Shown here piece after piece: positions 10,396 to 21,261 of a stretch of 64,000 nt of DNA. Both the position numbers and the translations under genes were made by a program. Location: contig CM041465.1 in the NCBI GenBank assembly GCA_023213395.1, positions 203,615,741-203,679,740 on the forward strand. The letters run 5' to 3'. The notes under the pieces are model-generated. The model had not been told where the DNA came from. It saw only the letters and a list, made by a program, of their open reading frames with translations, and made no database searches. Positions within the stretch are counted from its first letter, which is position 1. Every line of letters starts with the position of its first letter. The stretch comes from Cycas panzhihuaensis. Its lineage: Eukaryota; Cycadophyta.

Positions 10396-11135
10396 CCTTC
10401 ATTGGATCTGTCAACAATCCTTCCTTTGTTACAATGTCCTAGAGCAACAAACCAAACAGTACCATAAAGGTACACTTTTTTTGGATTTAGCTAGAGTTTT
10501 AGCATTAACCGTAAGTTACTCAAATGATTTTTCAGCAAGCTATATAGTGTCCAGTAATCCAGGAAAACCTCAATAGTTTTTCCTATCACATCTCTAAAAA
10601 TATTTAGAATAACCCTTTGAAAGGTTCTAGGTGCATTTGTGAGCCCAAATGACCACCTATTATGCATACGTGCCCCATTCAATTACAAAAGTGGTCTTCA
10701 ATTGGTCTTCAGAGGCTATCCTAACCTAGTTATAGTTGTTGAACCCATTTGTGAATGAGAAGACTTCATGCCCAACGAACTTTTCCAGCACATCTTCTGT
10801 GAATGGAATGGGAAAAGGATATCTTTTAATGGCTTTATTTAGAGCCTTGTAATCCACATAGACTCGCAATTTTCCGTTCTTCTTAGGTACAACTATTACT
10901 AGGCTAACTCATTCACTATTCTCTACTTCAATAATGTATCCTGCTACCAATAGTTTCTCTAACTCAGCTTTGACTTGCTCCTTGTACTTCAGATTCATTC
11001 TATATGGCATTTGCCTGATTGGTTTTGTGTTCTCCAACAACTCAATTTTATGTTCTTTGAGCTTTGAGGGAAGCCCCTTTAGGTCCTTATAGGACCATGC
11101 AAAGACATCCTTATACTCCATAAAAAGAATTAGCG
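10396..11135 (-). pseudogene. GyB reverse transcriptase (broken)
   Basis: Open pieces 11121-10909 (YKDVFAWSYKDLKGLPSK, PYRMNLKYKEQVKAEL) and 10682-10491 (SFGLTNAPRTFQRVILNIFR). The catalytic motif reads FLDY instead of FLDD (about 10568), a loss of a metal-binding aspartate. The stretch between (KKNGKLRVYVDYKAL-like, about 10885-10840) is readable in a shifted frame. Confidence 0.85.
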
Positions 11136-12280
11136 CTTGTTGAATTGTTTCCTAGTCTCAATAGTTGCCTATGGTGACCGGTCTAGGTTCTGCCTTAGTT
11201 CCGATGTTGATGATCTTTAATTGAAGATCCTTCCCTTAAACCGCCTTCCCATCAGGCTGCAATTCATAGGTTGGGGTATAATTGATTTCCTGCTATCCAT
11301 ATTCCAATTTGGAGTAGGATGGGGGAAAGACCTTCAATTGTTCGTCACCCTTCTCTTCCAACACTAAACTAGATTCTGATTCCTATTCTTTTTCTATTTG
11401 GTGACAATCCTTTACAACTTTTTCTTTCATGGCCAACAAAATTTTATGAATTGACTTATTTGGGCTATAAAAGGAAAAGGTTTATACAAAACTTCTGGCT
11501 ATTGTATCCCATTCCCAATTTCATTTATTGTGTCTCTCCCCATCTAAATACTAGATTAAACTAGTACCTATCAGGGATATAGGTAATTGATGTACCCATT
11601 CCCATTTTGGACTCTAATCTTGCTCCCAAATTCTTACAGAGTTCCAAACATGTTGTTCAGGATCAATTATAAATATGGGCAACCTATTGTTTTGTTTTTG
11701 AAATCAGATTAAAAATGTTCTCACCATTCCTTCCTAATTACAAAATCGTGCTTTGTGTGCTTCAAATCAAGCTAGAGCTTGACCATCCAAGGAAAAAGGA
11801 AACATATACAGCCACTCAATCTTTTTATTCTAAAAAAGTTTGGTACATTCCTCTATATACTTTTCTACCTTTTCATTTTTACCCTAAAATTGAGGTAAGT
11901 TCCCAAGAAATTCCTTAAAGTTACTTGGACATCTTTCTGATCTTCTTTCCATGATCCCTTATTCGAACAGCTTGTCCAAGGTTTTGTGTGTCCCGTCTGA
12001 ACTTTCTGATTCTTCATCTATTTCAACATGCTCTACTTCCTTGTTTTCTTCTAAATCTGAACTATCTTGACACACCTCTAGTCAATAACAATTCATTCCT
12101 TTAGCTTTAGTCTTTTCCCATGCTATTTGGAGCCAAACCAGTATGTTCACAAATGAGACTTCACTAGGTAGATTAGGTGGGGTCTTCAGAACTTGATATG
12201 CCATCTCTGAGTAGGGACTTATCGTGGTTGCTGGTGTTGCTGTTGTTGCTAATGTTGTGTCTATATCTTCCACCTTCTCA
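11136..12280 (-). other. GyB protease-RT linker (decayed)
   Basis: About 1.1 kb between protease and RT with no long ORF; the longest piece is 12273-12082 (63 codons, rich in T and A). The equivalent region of GyD is an extended, low-complexity, acidic and proline-rich linker, so this is probably the same linker after many mutations. Confidence 0.5.
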
Positions 12281-12282
12281 AT

Positions 12283-12740
12283 CTAGGGCCCGTCTGAACA
12301 AAGTGGAAGTGTCACCTTCTTCCCCACTGAATACAATGTAAATGTTGGCTTTCCCCAATCTTGTAGGGCTTCGATAGCTTGCAACTGAGGCCTTCCCAAC
12401 AATGCAGGGTATGTCTTCCTATGATTTTGCATTTTCACCACTGCAAAATCTAACTGTATCGTGATACTTGCAATTGTCATCGGTACATTCAGTAATGTGC
12501 CCATTGGACAATCTTGAAGTTGGTTAGCTAACCGTATTGAATAATTTGGGGAAACCACGTCCGATCATCCCAGAGAGATCCAAGTTGTTTCGAGGGAGTA
12601 CATTTACTCTTGGAACCACCATCTATGATTGTTTTGCAAATCGTTGTCCCAAATATGCTCATTGGGACTCTCAGATCTATTGCATTAGTTTTTAAAGCTC
12701 TCAGCACCAGTTTTTCAATCTGATCTAGCACAACCTACTA
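12283..12740 (-). pseudogene. GyB aspartic protease (frameshifted)
   Basis: Retroviral-type aspartic protease. The active-site motif TIIDGG is in the piece 12731-12528, and the C-terminal half is in the overlapping frame 12558-12283 with IRLANQLQD, YPALLGRPQL and DWGKPTFTL. The LLGRPQL/LLGRPWL motif is shared with the GyD protease. One frameshift near 12540 separates the halves. Confidence 0.8.
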
Positions 12741-14981
12741 GAAATATCCTGCTTCCCACCATTTGAAAACAATAGCAATAGGAATTGAAATTCCTAATTC
12801 CATTAAACAATCTTTCACCGATTGTAGCTTTTGCTAAGGATTTACCTTTGTTTGCTCCCCTTGGAATGTTGTCTTTCTCTAATACACCTACCCTTTGAAT
12901 CTACTTGCTTGTTGTGCTTCCTCTTGATAGACAATCTTCATGGCATCTTGAAGAGCCTGGACTGCCTCTTGATGTCTTTTCTTTTCAATAGCAGGATCTA
13001 GAAAAATTTCTGCTACCGAAGTTGAGGTTGTCTTTCTACTCCTTGTTTGCATGTATACCGATTGCTCCTCATCTGGGATTTTTATTGCAAGATTAGAGCT
13101 CTGTGCCTTCAGGCTGGGATTCTTGGGGCAATTACTCCACTCATGGTATGCTAGATCACATTCTTCACAAATATGTCTCCATCTCGCTTTTGTAATAGAC
13201 AATCTACCCAAAAGTGGCCCCATCTCGAGCATAAGTGGCACCCGACAAGCTTAGTCTTCCCCTTTTATTATTTGAAGGAGATTCATTCAGGTTTCTGATA
13301 GAAAGAATCTCGTATCTCAGCTCGAGGTGCTCTATGATAACACTCCTAGGTGATATGATTACCTCTCCTATAGATCTCACACCATTTATTACCTGGGGCT
13401 TATTGGTGCTCATTCCTTAGGTGACTAGCTTGACCACAGGGTGGGGGACATCACATGTTGTCCCTTGTCTTCTCCATTTTAAGTCTTGCCAATTCTGATC
13501 ATAGCTTTTCAATTTCTTGGCTTTGCTACATCACTAAAGGAAGAGATACTGGAGGTTGTTTCTTTAGGGCCTTTACTTCTCTTTTTAATGCTTCCAGTTT
13601 TAGGTTCATCCCCATATGTGGAGTAGGATGTGGCAAGGAATTTGCTACTACCTAGGCATTGGCTGCTGGTTGTCCAAAGATTTGTAGATTTATTCCCAAC
13701 ATACCTATCTACAGTCCTGACTGTAAATATCCTGTCTTCATTTGATTCTTAAAATTCAAAGTCAGTTCTCTTACCTGTTTATAGCTATTCATTGGGTGTA
13801 GAATAACTTTCTCCTTCAATTATGGTAAGAGATCTTGGACAAAATACTTCAAAGACAACATGGGATTTATAGGAGTTGAGGGATCCATTTTGTTCATGAT
13901 TATTCACAATCGTCCATCAAAATCACTCATTGATTCTCCTTGAATCTGTTGAATCTCCTCCAAAGCTTGAAAAATTGCCATTAGATCCCTTAATCTTTGG
14001 AATCTATCTAGGAATTGTGTTTGAATCTACTCCCACGTTGGATTTGCAGCCGATGTATTGGTACCAGGTGATTGTTACTCCTCTTAGCATCAAAAAGAAT
14101 TGAGCTTTGATTTCCTCTGGATCTCAAATTCTTTTGATCTTCAACATGTTGGAAAAAAGCACCAAATGATCACTTGGATCGCCCGATCCATCGAATTGTA
14201 AATGCCCAAATGCGACATCATTTTGAATGATGACATATAGAGGAGCCAATTGGTTTCCTCCTTTCATATTTGCAATTGTATTCCTTTGCCCTGAATTCGT
14301 CATTCCTCCCACAATTGGTCTGATCTGAGACGTTTTTATTTGCATAATCGGTGGAAATTACTGACCTGGTCCCTCCTCCATTTGAAAAGAAATTTCCAGG
14401 ATTAGGAGAACCTTTGCTTGTGCTTCCCATCTGCCTTGGACTTCCTCCACTTGTTTATGTGAATGGTCTTGAGAAGATGGAGCTCGCCCATATTTCTTCC
14501 ATCTTGTTGATTAGAGGATTCATGACATGAGAGTGAAATTCCTTTATTTCTACTATGTGGCAATCCCACCCAGCACTGGTGGTGATATATACCTTGAATT
14601 TTACTGACTTTCCTAAATCTTCTTCATTTGAAATTGCAATTTCTTCAAAGATTTTCTTGGCAATCTTCTCCTTTGTTGGGGTTTGTGTCCTTTGCACACC
14701 TCTGGTATAGTTCTATTTCATCTCTCCCATCTTTTTGTTGAATATCAACTGGTTGCTCTTTTAGCGCTTCAATTTCTTTCAGTCTGCTACATCCATCTTA
14801 TTTCTCTGAAGTCAAACTTCTCTCTTATCTGCACTTCGCAGGTTGTCTCTTCCTCGCCTGCTTCTTCTCTATGGGCTCCTTTGGTTTGTGGACTCCATCT
14901 TGAAGTTGCTTGATTTCCCAACACTAACCCCATTCTTGCTTCATTTCAATTTTTCTTATGAAACTAACACTTGGTGGCATT
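12741..14981 (-). pseudogene. GyB gag (broken)
   Basis: Start taken at 14981 (minus), where the protein begins MPPSVSF, comparable to MPPKRPS of GyD gag. Pieces: 14697-14455, 14430-14124 (LQFDGSGDPSDHLVLFSNML, a gag core motif) and 13413-12888. A zinc knuckle CEECDLAYHEWSNC (C-X2-C-X4-H-X4-C) lies near 13160, followed by an alanine/glutamine-rich helix. Numerous stops and frameshifts. Confidence 0.8.
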
Positions 14982-15205
14982 GACAACCCTACTCCTTTAC
15001 TTTGTCATTGCTTGGATACTCATACTTTCACTGCCCTAGATTGAGGAACAGCAACAAAACTAATGTGTGCCGTCAAACTACCTCAGATCAATCTATAACA
15101 AAATAGGACAACACAAGGTACATAGAATTAAGCATACAAACCAAAACTTCATGAGTATAAAGGCCCTGCGTCTAGTCCTCTCACAACAAGATGCAGGCTA
15201 GAGCA

Positions 15206-15214
15206 GTATATAAT
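15206..15214 (-). promoter_or_regulatory. TATA-like box in probable GyB LTR
   Basis: On the minus strand TATATAC, about 230 bp upstream of the gag start at 14981. Its placement fits the U3/R boundary of an LTR promoter. Confidence 0.45.
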
Positions 15215-15430
15215 GGAAAAGCCTACAATGCAGGTGATATCAAGGATGCCCAAAGATTCTACTATCTACGTGCATACACTATGACACATCATGTAGCTAC
15301 TTAGCTTCAACCATTAGTTACATTTCGTATATTTGGTTACAATTGTCATCTTATTACATAACCAATCAGATTATTAACGGCTAGCATCCGCTGTTAGATT
15401 ATAGTTCTGATCGTGTTTTGGGTATTTGAT

Positions 15431-15496
15431 TGCGACTTGATCACACCTTTAGTCGCAGCTGGTCACACTGTTGGTCGTAGTTGGTTGCACTTATTA
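15431..15496 (-). repeat. 22-bp tandem repeat, 3 copies, in probable GyB U3
   Basis: Three diverged 22-bp units begin at 15431, 15453 and 15475 (plus-strand consensus T[CG]G[CT]AG[CT]TGGTCACAC). They lie upstream of the TATA-like box when read on the minus strand, where LTR enhancers usually sit. Confidence 0.7.
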
Positions 15497-16351
15497 TGAC
15501 TTTATTCTATTTTTGGTTGTACCTGGTAGAACCTAATTCTATCTAAAATTGCAACTCATTCTTCAGAGTTGTGTGCCTTTTTCCCTGCACACAATACCTT
15601 TATTTCCCATATTTAGCAATGGTGGGTCAACATCCTAAGGTTCCTATTAACCCCAAAAAGTTTTCTCGATGTTTGAGAGGTTTATCCCCCATTCGTCCTC
15701 GCACTCTTGAAGAGGCTTTTGCCTTCTTATGTTTTGCAAATTTGTGTCTCCCTTTGCACAATTTTATTGCTTCGCCTATTTCATACTCGACAACATTTTT
15801 CATCACTTGTTTATTTGTTGTTGTTCAACATTACTCTCGTCTAAGTCTAACTTCCAAAGTCACCATGGGTTCTAAAGCTAGGACTCGATCCCCTTCACCT
15901 AAATCTAGCACCAGTCCCACCACGTCTTGATTTTGATGCCTTGCTCGTGTTAAAAACTCTCCCTTCGTCATACTAGCATCCGTTTCAGATATGCCCATAA
16001 TACCTCCTAGTTTGTTCAAGTTTTATGGCAAGCTTGATGAAGACCCTAAGAAACATGTTGAAACGTTTCTCAATATTGCCCAAATGTATCATGATTCTAT
16101 CCAAAGGAGATTGTTTCTACATACAATCTTAAGGGATGCCAGTGCATATTGATTTGTAAAGCTCCCATTGAATTCCATTAATGATACTAAAAAACTATTG
16201 AAATTTTTCATTAATCATTTTGCCCTTCCAAGGGTTGAAAGAAATGGTTTTCGTTCATTGTTGACCTGTATGTTAAACCTTATGTTTAAATGTTAAGTTA
16301 ATGTACTTTTATTTTTCATGTAATATATGCACTTTTTACTTTAGGGGTGAC

Positions 16352-16369
16352 TTATCACTTAAGTGATAA
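16352..16369 (+). promoter_or_regulatory. 18-bp perfect palindrome in copia U3
   Basis: TTATCACTTAAGTGATAA is its own reverse complement. It is present intact at 24283-24300, 29905-29922, 36709-36726 and 45930-45947, and with one mismatch at 53575-53592, that is in every LTR copy of this family in the window. A dimeric factor binding site is inferred. Confidence 0.8.
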
Positions 16370-16391
16370 AGTGCACACCCACATTCTTTCT

Positions 16392-16411
16392 AGTGACACA
16401 ACGTTGTCACT
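16392..16411 (+). promoter_or_regulatory. Inverted repeat AGTGACA...TGTCACT in copia U3
   Basis: Arms AGTGACA (16392-16398) and TGTCACT (16405-16411) around a spacer of six bases containing AACG. The same pair is found in both CoH LTRs. In CoN and CoJ it is partly degraded. Confidence 0.7.
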
Positions 16412-16494
16412 AAAGGGTCAAATGGACCCTCATGCACTTTTGCTCACATGAGAGCCCAAAAGGACACATGTCCAACATGCAAGGCATGTATCTT

Positions 16495-16520
16495 GGATGT
16501 TTGACACTTGTCAAACATCC
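16495..16520 (+). promoter_or_regulatory. 26-bp palindrome, 12-bp arms, upstream of the TATA box
   Basis: GGATGTTTGACA and TGTCAAACATCC separated by two bases. It ends 26 bp before the TATA-like box at 16547. It is retained in both CoN LTRs and the CoH LTRs with few changes. Confidence 0.75.
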
Positions 16521-16546
16521 AAGGCCTTAGGTCTCTCATTTCACTC

Positions 16547-16554
16547 TATATAAT
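16547..16554 (+). promoter_or_regulatory. TATA box of copia solo LTR
   Basis: TATATAAT in all copies of this LTR family (in CoH 5' LTR at 29722-29729 on the minus strand). It is 277 bp into the LTR, fitting the U3/R boundary. Confidence 0.7.
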
Positions 16555-17316
16555 GAGAGCTCTCCTCATTGTCTCACACAAGAGTTGGAGCTATATTGTT
16601 ATGCTATCAGTTTGCTAATCAAGCTGTTCATTCTTGGGAGGTTGGACCAATTCCAACTCCACATATTGGGTATCATTTTCTCTTGCTCCTTCATTCAAGT
16701 TTTGTCTCTTTGCTTTCTCTTTGCCTTGAGTTTATTATACTTGTTTATATTTCTGCAACTAGAACTAGAGTGATGCTAGTTTCTAGATCTAGGGACTGTT
16801 GAGGCCATCTAGCCTCTTTTCACACTGTAAACAAACCCCTCATCAGATTATTAGTCAACATATTAAAAACTTTCGAGAATCAACCAGTTATTGTACAATT
16901 AGTTTAGATGATATCACCCTTAAGTAAGGCTTTCTCGATAGTTTAATAGGTGTCATCCATTTCGAATTGTTATGCCAAAATCATAAGTTTTACCTTGAAG
17001 CAAAATAGCTTGCTTGTCAATACAAGCACACCCTAATTCAGTTAGGATTGATGACGGTTGAAAATCCTATCCCTCTTCAAACCATCTGTCCTAATGACCC
17101 AAATGAAGACAGTGTCATTGGTGGGGGTCTAACCCTTCCTCTTCCTTATCAACCTTCTTAATAGGTTGTACAAACAACCTCACCTGCTCCTGCCACTTCC
17201 CTACCTCATTTAATAGCATCTATTATCCAATTGACACAACTTTGATGACTTCCCCTCTGCCCCTTAGAAGATACACTTGTTAAAAGGTCACTTTTTAGTG
17301 ATCTAAACTAGGGCTT

Positions 17317-18058
17317 GTTGTCAACATATGAGTAAATTACACATTGATATGCCACATAAGTCCATAATATGATAGTAATCACAATATTTCACAACATTAT
17401 CATCCATCACAACATCATAAATAAATCAAAGCAACACATGATACACATTTCCATGTAACTCATTATTCCATTAAGCAATATAAATGTTTACGTCAAATTC
17501 ACATCGTCATACGGCTTTTTCTTGATAGAACCCCATCCATATTACAATACACTTGGGATCCATACTAGAAACATGCCATAGAACTTAGATACTCAGCTCT
17601 TACATCCAAAATGGTGAGAGCATGACCCAAAAAACCGTGTGTGCCTTTTGGGGAACAGTTGTGGCCAATAGTCACAACCATCCCTTTTATGTAATGCACA
17701 CCTCTTGATAATTAATCTACCTACTAATTAATGATTACACTTAATCATTGTTGTCTTAATCATTTACTCGTACATTCGTACATTTTTTATTCTTGTTGGC
17801 TTGCATTCTACCCACTTTGGTTTGTGCATTCCTTGTATGTTCCAATTTTGGCCTTTGTTTGTCTTGTGTTCCTATTTTAGAATGTACCCTATTGTGCGTT
17901 CCTTGAGAAGTTCTTTTTGTTGCTTCCACCTGATTGTTATGCATTCCACTGCTTGGATGCCTATTGGAATGAATACTTGCACTCATAATGTTCTATTAAA
18001 TGCCAATTACCATTTGTTCCACTACTCGAATGCACTGGTGTTAGATATAACCCCAACA
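17317..18058 (-). repeat. GyC 3' LTR (742 bp)
   Basis: Plus-strand ends TGTTGTCAAC (17317) and CCCCAACA (18058), that is TGTTG...CAACA as in GyA and GyD. Shared internal strings include the ATTAAGCAAT block and the GTGACTATTGGCC-like block. The left flank is gggct (17312-17316). Confidence 0.85.
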
Positions 18059-18099
18059 TCTATGCCATGTCAACAAAAAATGGTTGAGCATCCTTGCTA

Positions 18100-19260
18100 A
18101 AAAGATTTCAAAATTTTGTATTGCTTCTTCCTCCTCCTCCTCTGAAATAGGATTGCCCTTGCAGTCCAGGATCACCTGTAGTCTCGATAGCTTTGAGCAA
18201 ATCATCATTAATTTGGGTTAAGGTGGTGATTATTATGTCTTTCTCCTTAAATTTCTTCAATAAAGCTACAATCTCTGCCTTGTACCCCTTCTCCATTTCT
18301 TCTACTAACTAAATTTGTTTACCCTTGCCCTCCAAGGGATTTTGCTGCTAAGAGGACCCTTCTCCCAACTCTATGAGTGTGGGGAATGGCAGCTCCATCT
18401 CCCATTTCTCGAGTAATGGTGTGGATTCAATATCTTTGATCTTCGTTCGTCCTCATTTTACACTCTTCTTCACCACGTGTTTTGATTAGAGTGGAATGGG
18501 GTTGCCAGGTTTTTGTTGAATCCATTTTGCTATTTCCATCGTTTCCTTTTTCACTAGTCTATTTATTTTAAAAACTTGAAGGGTATTAGGAAATATGTTT
18601 ACCCATTGTTTCATTGTTGGTTCCCTTGTCAAATAGGCATATGTGGAGGTTGGGCATCTAGACATTGATGAAATAACATCACCGATAGGTGTGATGGATG
18701 CCTAAAAGGATGGTCTGAATCTCCAATATTTGTTGCCTCATACTAGTCGCCAAAAACTCACACTAATTAAGTCATATTCTATCCAAAATCTATAGTGGTA
18801 TTGTCATCATACCATTGGGAATATAGATGTGTTTTTCTTTAGACAGGAATTTGGTGACAATCACTTTAGCCACCCACTGTAATTGCTCATCTGCAATATC
18901 CATAATTTGGATACCTCCTGATAAACCTACGTATTTTCTCTGTATAACTCTTGAAACCAAATCTCCTAGTCAACTTGTAACCTTTTGGTGGTTACTGGGA
19001 CATCCCCCTCCTTGGAGAGTCCTATAACTATATGGACCATGTCTGCATCAAATTGTACTCTCCCGTTGTCTTGTTTCAAGGGTACTAAAAGTTGATGCAT
19101 TAACTCCAAAGCCCAATACAATGGTGGCATATAGAGAAAATTTCCCCAACGTGCCTATTTTATTTTGCTTTAGAATGTGGCCAACATAACTTCCAATTTG
19201 GACCTTAGTTTCAGCAAATGTGTCTCTTGGACACTTGTGATCCTCATCCTGACACTATGA
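18100..19260 (-). pseudogene. GyC extra ORF downstream of pol (broken)
   Basis: On the minus strand, pieces align with the GyA extra ORF in the same order: LQWVAKVIVTKFLSKEKHIYI (about 18890-18830), EFLATSMRQQ (about 18750), then in a -1 frame DHPFRHPSHLSVMLFHQC (about 18710-18650), a lysine-rich stretch, and the open coiled-coil end 18296-18108 (GYKAEIVALLKKFKEKDIII). Several stops. Family conservation of both halves shows this is an element gene and not chance. Confidence 0.75.
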
Positions 19261-19755
19261 TGGAACTAGGGGAACAAATAGCAATGGAATCCAATAGAAA
19301 CAAAGTGAAATACAAGAAATTTAAATGCTAGAAGTAAAAATTTGAATTTGTTCCATTTATAGGATGCAATATTGCTGTGCACTGCTGCAACCATTCTGTG
19401 CATGTGTCGCCAAGGACACACGATTTTGTGAGGGTCCTTAGGATTTGATTTTGTTGGAATTTGTCTTCAAATCTCTATTTTGGGAACCTTGAGGGTTTGC
19501 CCTTCTTTGGATGAGAAAAATAATGCACTATTCACTTTAAATCTCATGCATCTCCATATACATTCCTCCATTGGAATGTGAGAAGGAATGCGTAGTATAC
19601 AAGTTCACTATGTTGTCTTCTAGCTTGCGCGTTCCCATTCTTGTTCCATTTCTAGAACACATTAGTATATTTTGAGAGAACAATGATTAAAATGTGTCAT
19701 TTTTTTCAATAATATTCTTTTTTCATAATTGTTTTTGCAATTCTTTCATAATAAT

Positions 19756-19805
<50 letters not shown>

Positions 19806-20085
19806 AATATTTTGCCATATGCTTTTGTTCATGATTTTGCTTAAGTGTATGATATTTTGAGTTATGGTTGCTTTTTTCTCTCTTTTATTATTATTATTTT
19901 TTTTGTAGTTTTATTTTTACGTATTGGGGCACAATCGCATCCTTGGCACGAGGACAACCTCAATTGTCCACAACTTCAAGCAACACACTATGGTACATCC
20001 AGCCAATTCTTGCTAAAAAAAATACCCTAGCGGTGATAGAGTCTCAATCTGCTACTGTTCACTAACATTGGCAATTGTAATCCAC
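19261..20085 (-). other. GyC spacer between pol and extra ORF, with (CT)n tract
   Basis: No gene seen. It corresponds to the GyA spacer 3613-4216 (shared GAGTTATGGTTG and GGTATTGGGGC-like strings). It contains a (CT)n microsatellite at about 19758-19799 flanked by T runs. Confidence 0.7.
19758..19799. repeat. (CT)n microsatellite
   Basis: About 21 uninterrupted CT dinucleotides inside the GyC spacer. Confidence 0.95.
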
Positions 20086-20435
20086 CAATCTCCCTTAACT
20101 AGACAAAACCATTCTCGAAGATCTTGTCCATCTTGTATGGACCTAACCATCTGATCTTTAACTTCCCCGGTGAGTCAAACTTTGCTGTCATAGACCAGCA
20201 CTTGGTCTCTTTTAGTGAATTAGGGTGTCTTCAGTTAGCAGGTGTGCCATGTTTTTTGTTTGTTGATCTCGATACTATGTAACCATCTTGCCTTTTGTCC
20301 ATCCTCCTTCAACTGTAATAACTGCCACAACCTTTCACAAAGGGATTTAATACAATCAAGTCGACAAACAAGTGCTACCCTTAAACTCAAAATTTGGAAT
20401 TCAACTGGAATAATGGCTTCAACTCAGTATACTAG

Positions 20436-21261
20436 TGTAACGAACCGTTACACCAAAACCCTGAGGTGTTAGTGAAGAGGGCCCCCCACCAAGTAGACCA
20501 TTACCTTCCCCTAGGTCAAACGGGCTAGCCTCGCTTTCACCGGCGTTCATGCGCCCCACAGGCCTTGGCTACGACGGCGTTTTGTGCATCGACGACATTT
20601 GGCGCGTCACCCCACCGCTCCCATAAGCGGTGTTGCCCCCATGGGATTTGAATTCGGGTCTTGGCTCTGATACCACTTGTAGTAATCTAGTTCTATTTTT
20701 ATAGCAATTTTCCTCAAAAATACAAGTAATAATCCATAAAAACAATAACTAGATGCTATTCAACAAGAAAAATGAACAATGAACAGGAATTACAGAATCC
20801 ACAGAAGTAAATAATAGTCTTTATTATCAAATAATACCAAAATAGAGCGAAATTTCAACAAAGTACCTGTCTTTCCTGAAGACGTGAGCTTCCCTCTTCG
20901 AGGCGAGGAACCCTCCAAACTGTAGCCCCCAAATGGGCGAGCTAATTGTAGCCCTAGAACCGAAAACGCGCGACCAAAGAACCTCCGACGATGGTTTGGG
21001 ATGCAGCCCAAACTTCCTATTTATAGCGATCAAAATACTTTAATTAGAAGTCAGCCAGACTGGGTAATATTCTTCTTAAAACTGTTCAAATAGAAGTCGG
21101 CCAGAACTTCTCCAAAAACTGGCAGACTAACTTTAAATGGCCATAACTTTTGATTGAGATGTCGAAATTGACTTTCGCATGAACCGTTGGAATCCTTGTT
21201 CAGAGGCCTTCAATTTAAATGGTTACATGGCATAGGTTTGACTAGATTTTGGAATGTTACA
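20436..21261 (-). mobile_element. LO: short LTR element with one full LTR, in GyC
   Basis: Flanked by perfect 5-bp duplications actag (20431-20435, 21262-21266) and with TG...CA ends. On the minus strand: LTR 21261-20678 (584 bp, TGTAAC...CTACA), a primer site TGGTATCAGAGCC (20675-20663), about 210 bp of GC-rich non-coding DNA, and a 17-bp end TGTAACG-GTT-CGTTACA that may be all that remains of the 3' LTR. It has no coding capacity. Its LTR matches the LM LTR. Confidence 0.8.
20678..21261 (-). repeat. LO LTR (584 bp)
   Basis: Same length and sequence type as the LM 5' LTR (40788-41371), sharing for example the CTTCCCTCTTCGAGGCGAGG and TGGCCGACTTCTATT blocks. Confidence 0.85.

Larger units (their letters stand above)
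6490..15593 (-). mobile_element. GyB: Ty3/gypsy element, 3' end cut by GyA
   Basis: Minus-strand element with order, from high to low coordinate: probable 5' LTR, gag, protease, RT, RNase H, integrase and extra ORF. The 3' LTR is not seen because GyA interrupts the extra ORF region at 6490. Every domain is broken. Its LTR is unlike that of GyA/GyC/GyD, so it is a different family, although the extra ORF is related. Confidence 0.88.
15003..15593 (-). repeat. Probable GyB 5' LTR
   Basis: Tentative. On the minus strand it would start TGTGTGCAGGG at 15593 and end GCAATGACA at 15003, 21 bp before the gag start, so it has TG...CA ends. It contains a TATA-like TATATAC at 15212-15206 and a 22-bp tandem repeat upstream of it, as expected for U3. 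No partner LTR is available to fix the ends, and I see no good primer-binding site. Confidence 0.45.
16271..16824 (+). repeat. Solo LTR of the CoH/CoN/CoJ copia family (554 bp)
   Basis: TGTTAAAC at 16271 to TTTCACA at 16824, flanked by the 5-bp duplication ctgta (16266-16270 and 16825-16829). It matches the CoH LTRs along its whole length in the reverse orientation. The host gag frame resumes after removing LTR plus one ctgta. It represents unequal recombination between the two LTRs of a former complete element. Confidence 0.95.
15619..17280 (+). pseudogene. GyE gag-like pseudogene
   Basis: Starts ATG at 15619 (MVGQHPKV). The frame runs through TGA codons at 15928, 15934 and 16150 and includes SLFKFYGKLDEDPKKHVETF, ILRDASAY, NDTKKLLKFFINHFALPR, a retrotransposon gag core. 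The frame continues after the solo LTR (CKQTPHQIISQHI), then decays. TGA at 16150 sits where gag proteins have the conserved W after the AY/AW motif. Confidence 0.7.
15594..17316 (+). mobile_element. GyE: Ty3/gypsy gag remnant, flanked and interrupted
   Basis: Plus-strand gag-type sequence between the GyB LTR and the GyC 3' LTR. It carries a solo copia LTR at 16271-16824. GyC begins at 17317, preceded by gggct, its presumed target duplication. No LTR or pol of GyE is visible; those parts should lie beyond GyC or have been lost. Confidence 0.7.

Noticed and set aside
20663-20675. Initiator-tRNA-like words TGGTATCAGAGC as tRNA genes
   Set aside because: All copies lie next to LTR ends and lack a tRNA body; they are primer-binding sites.
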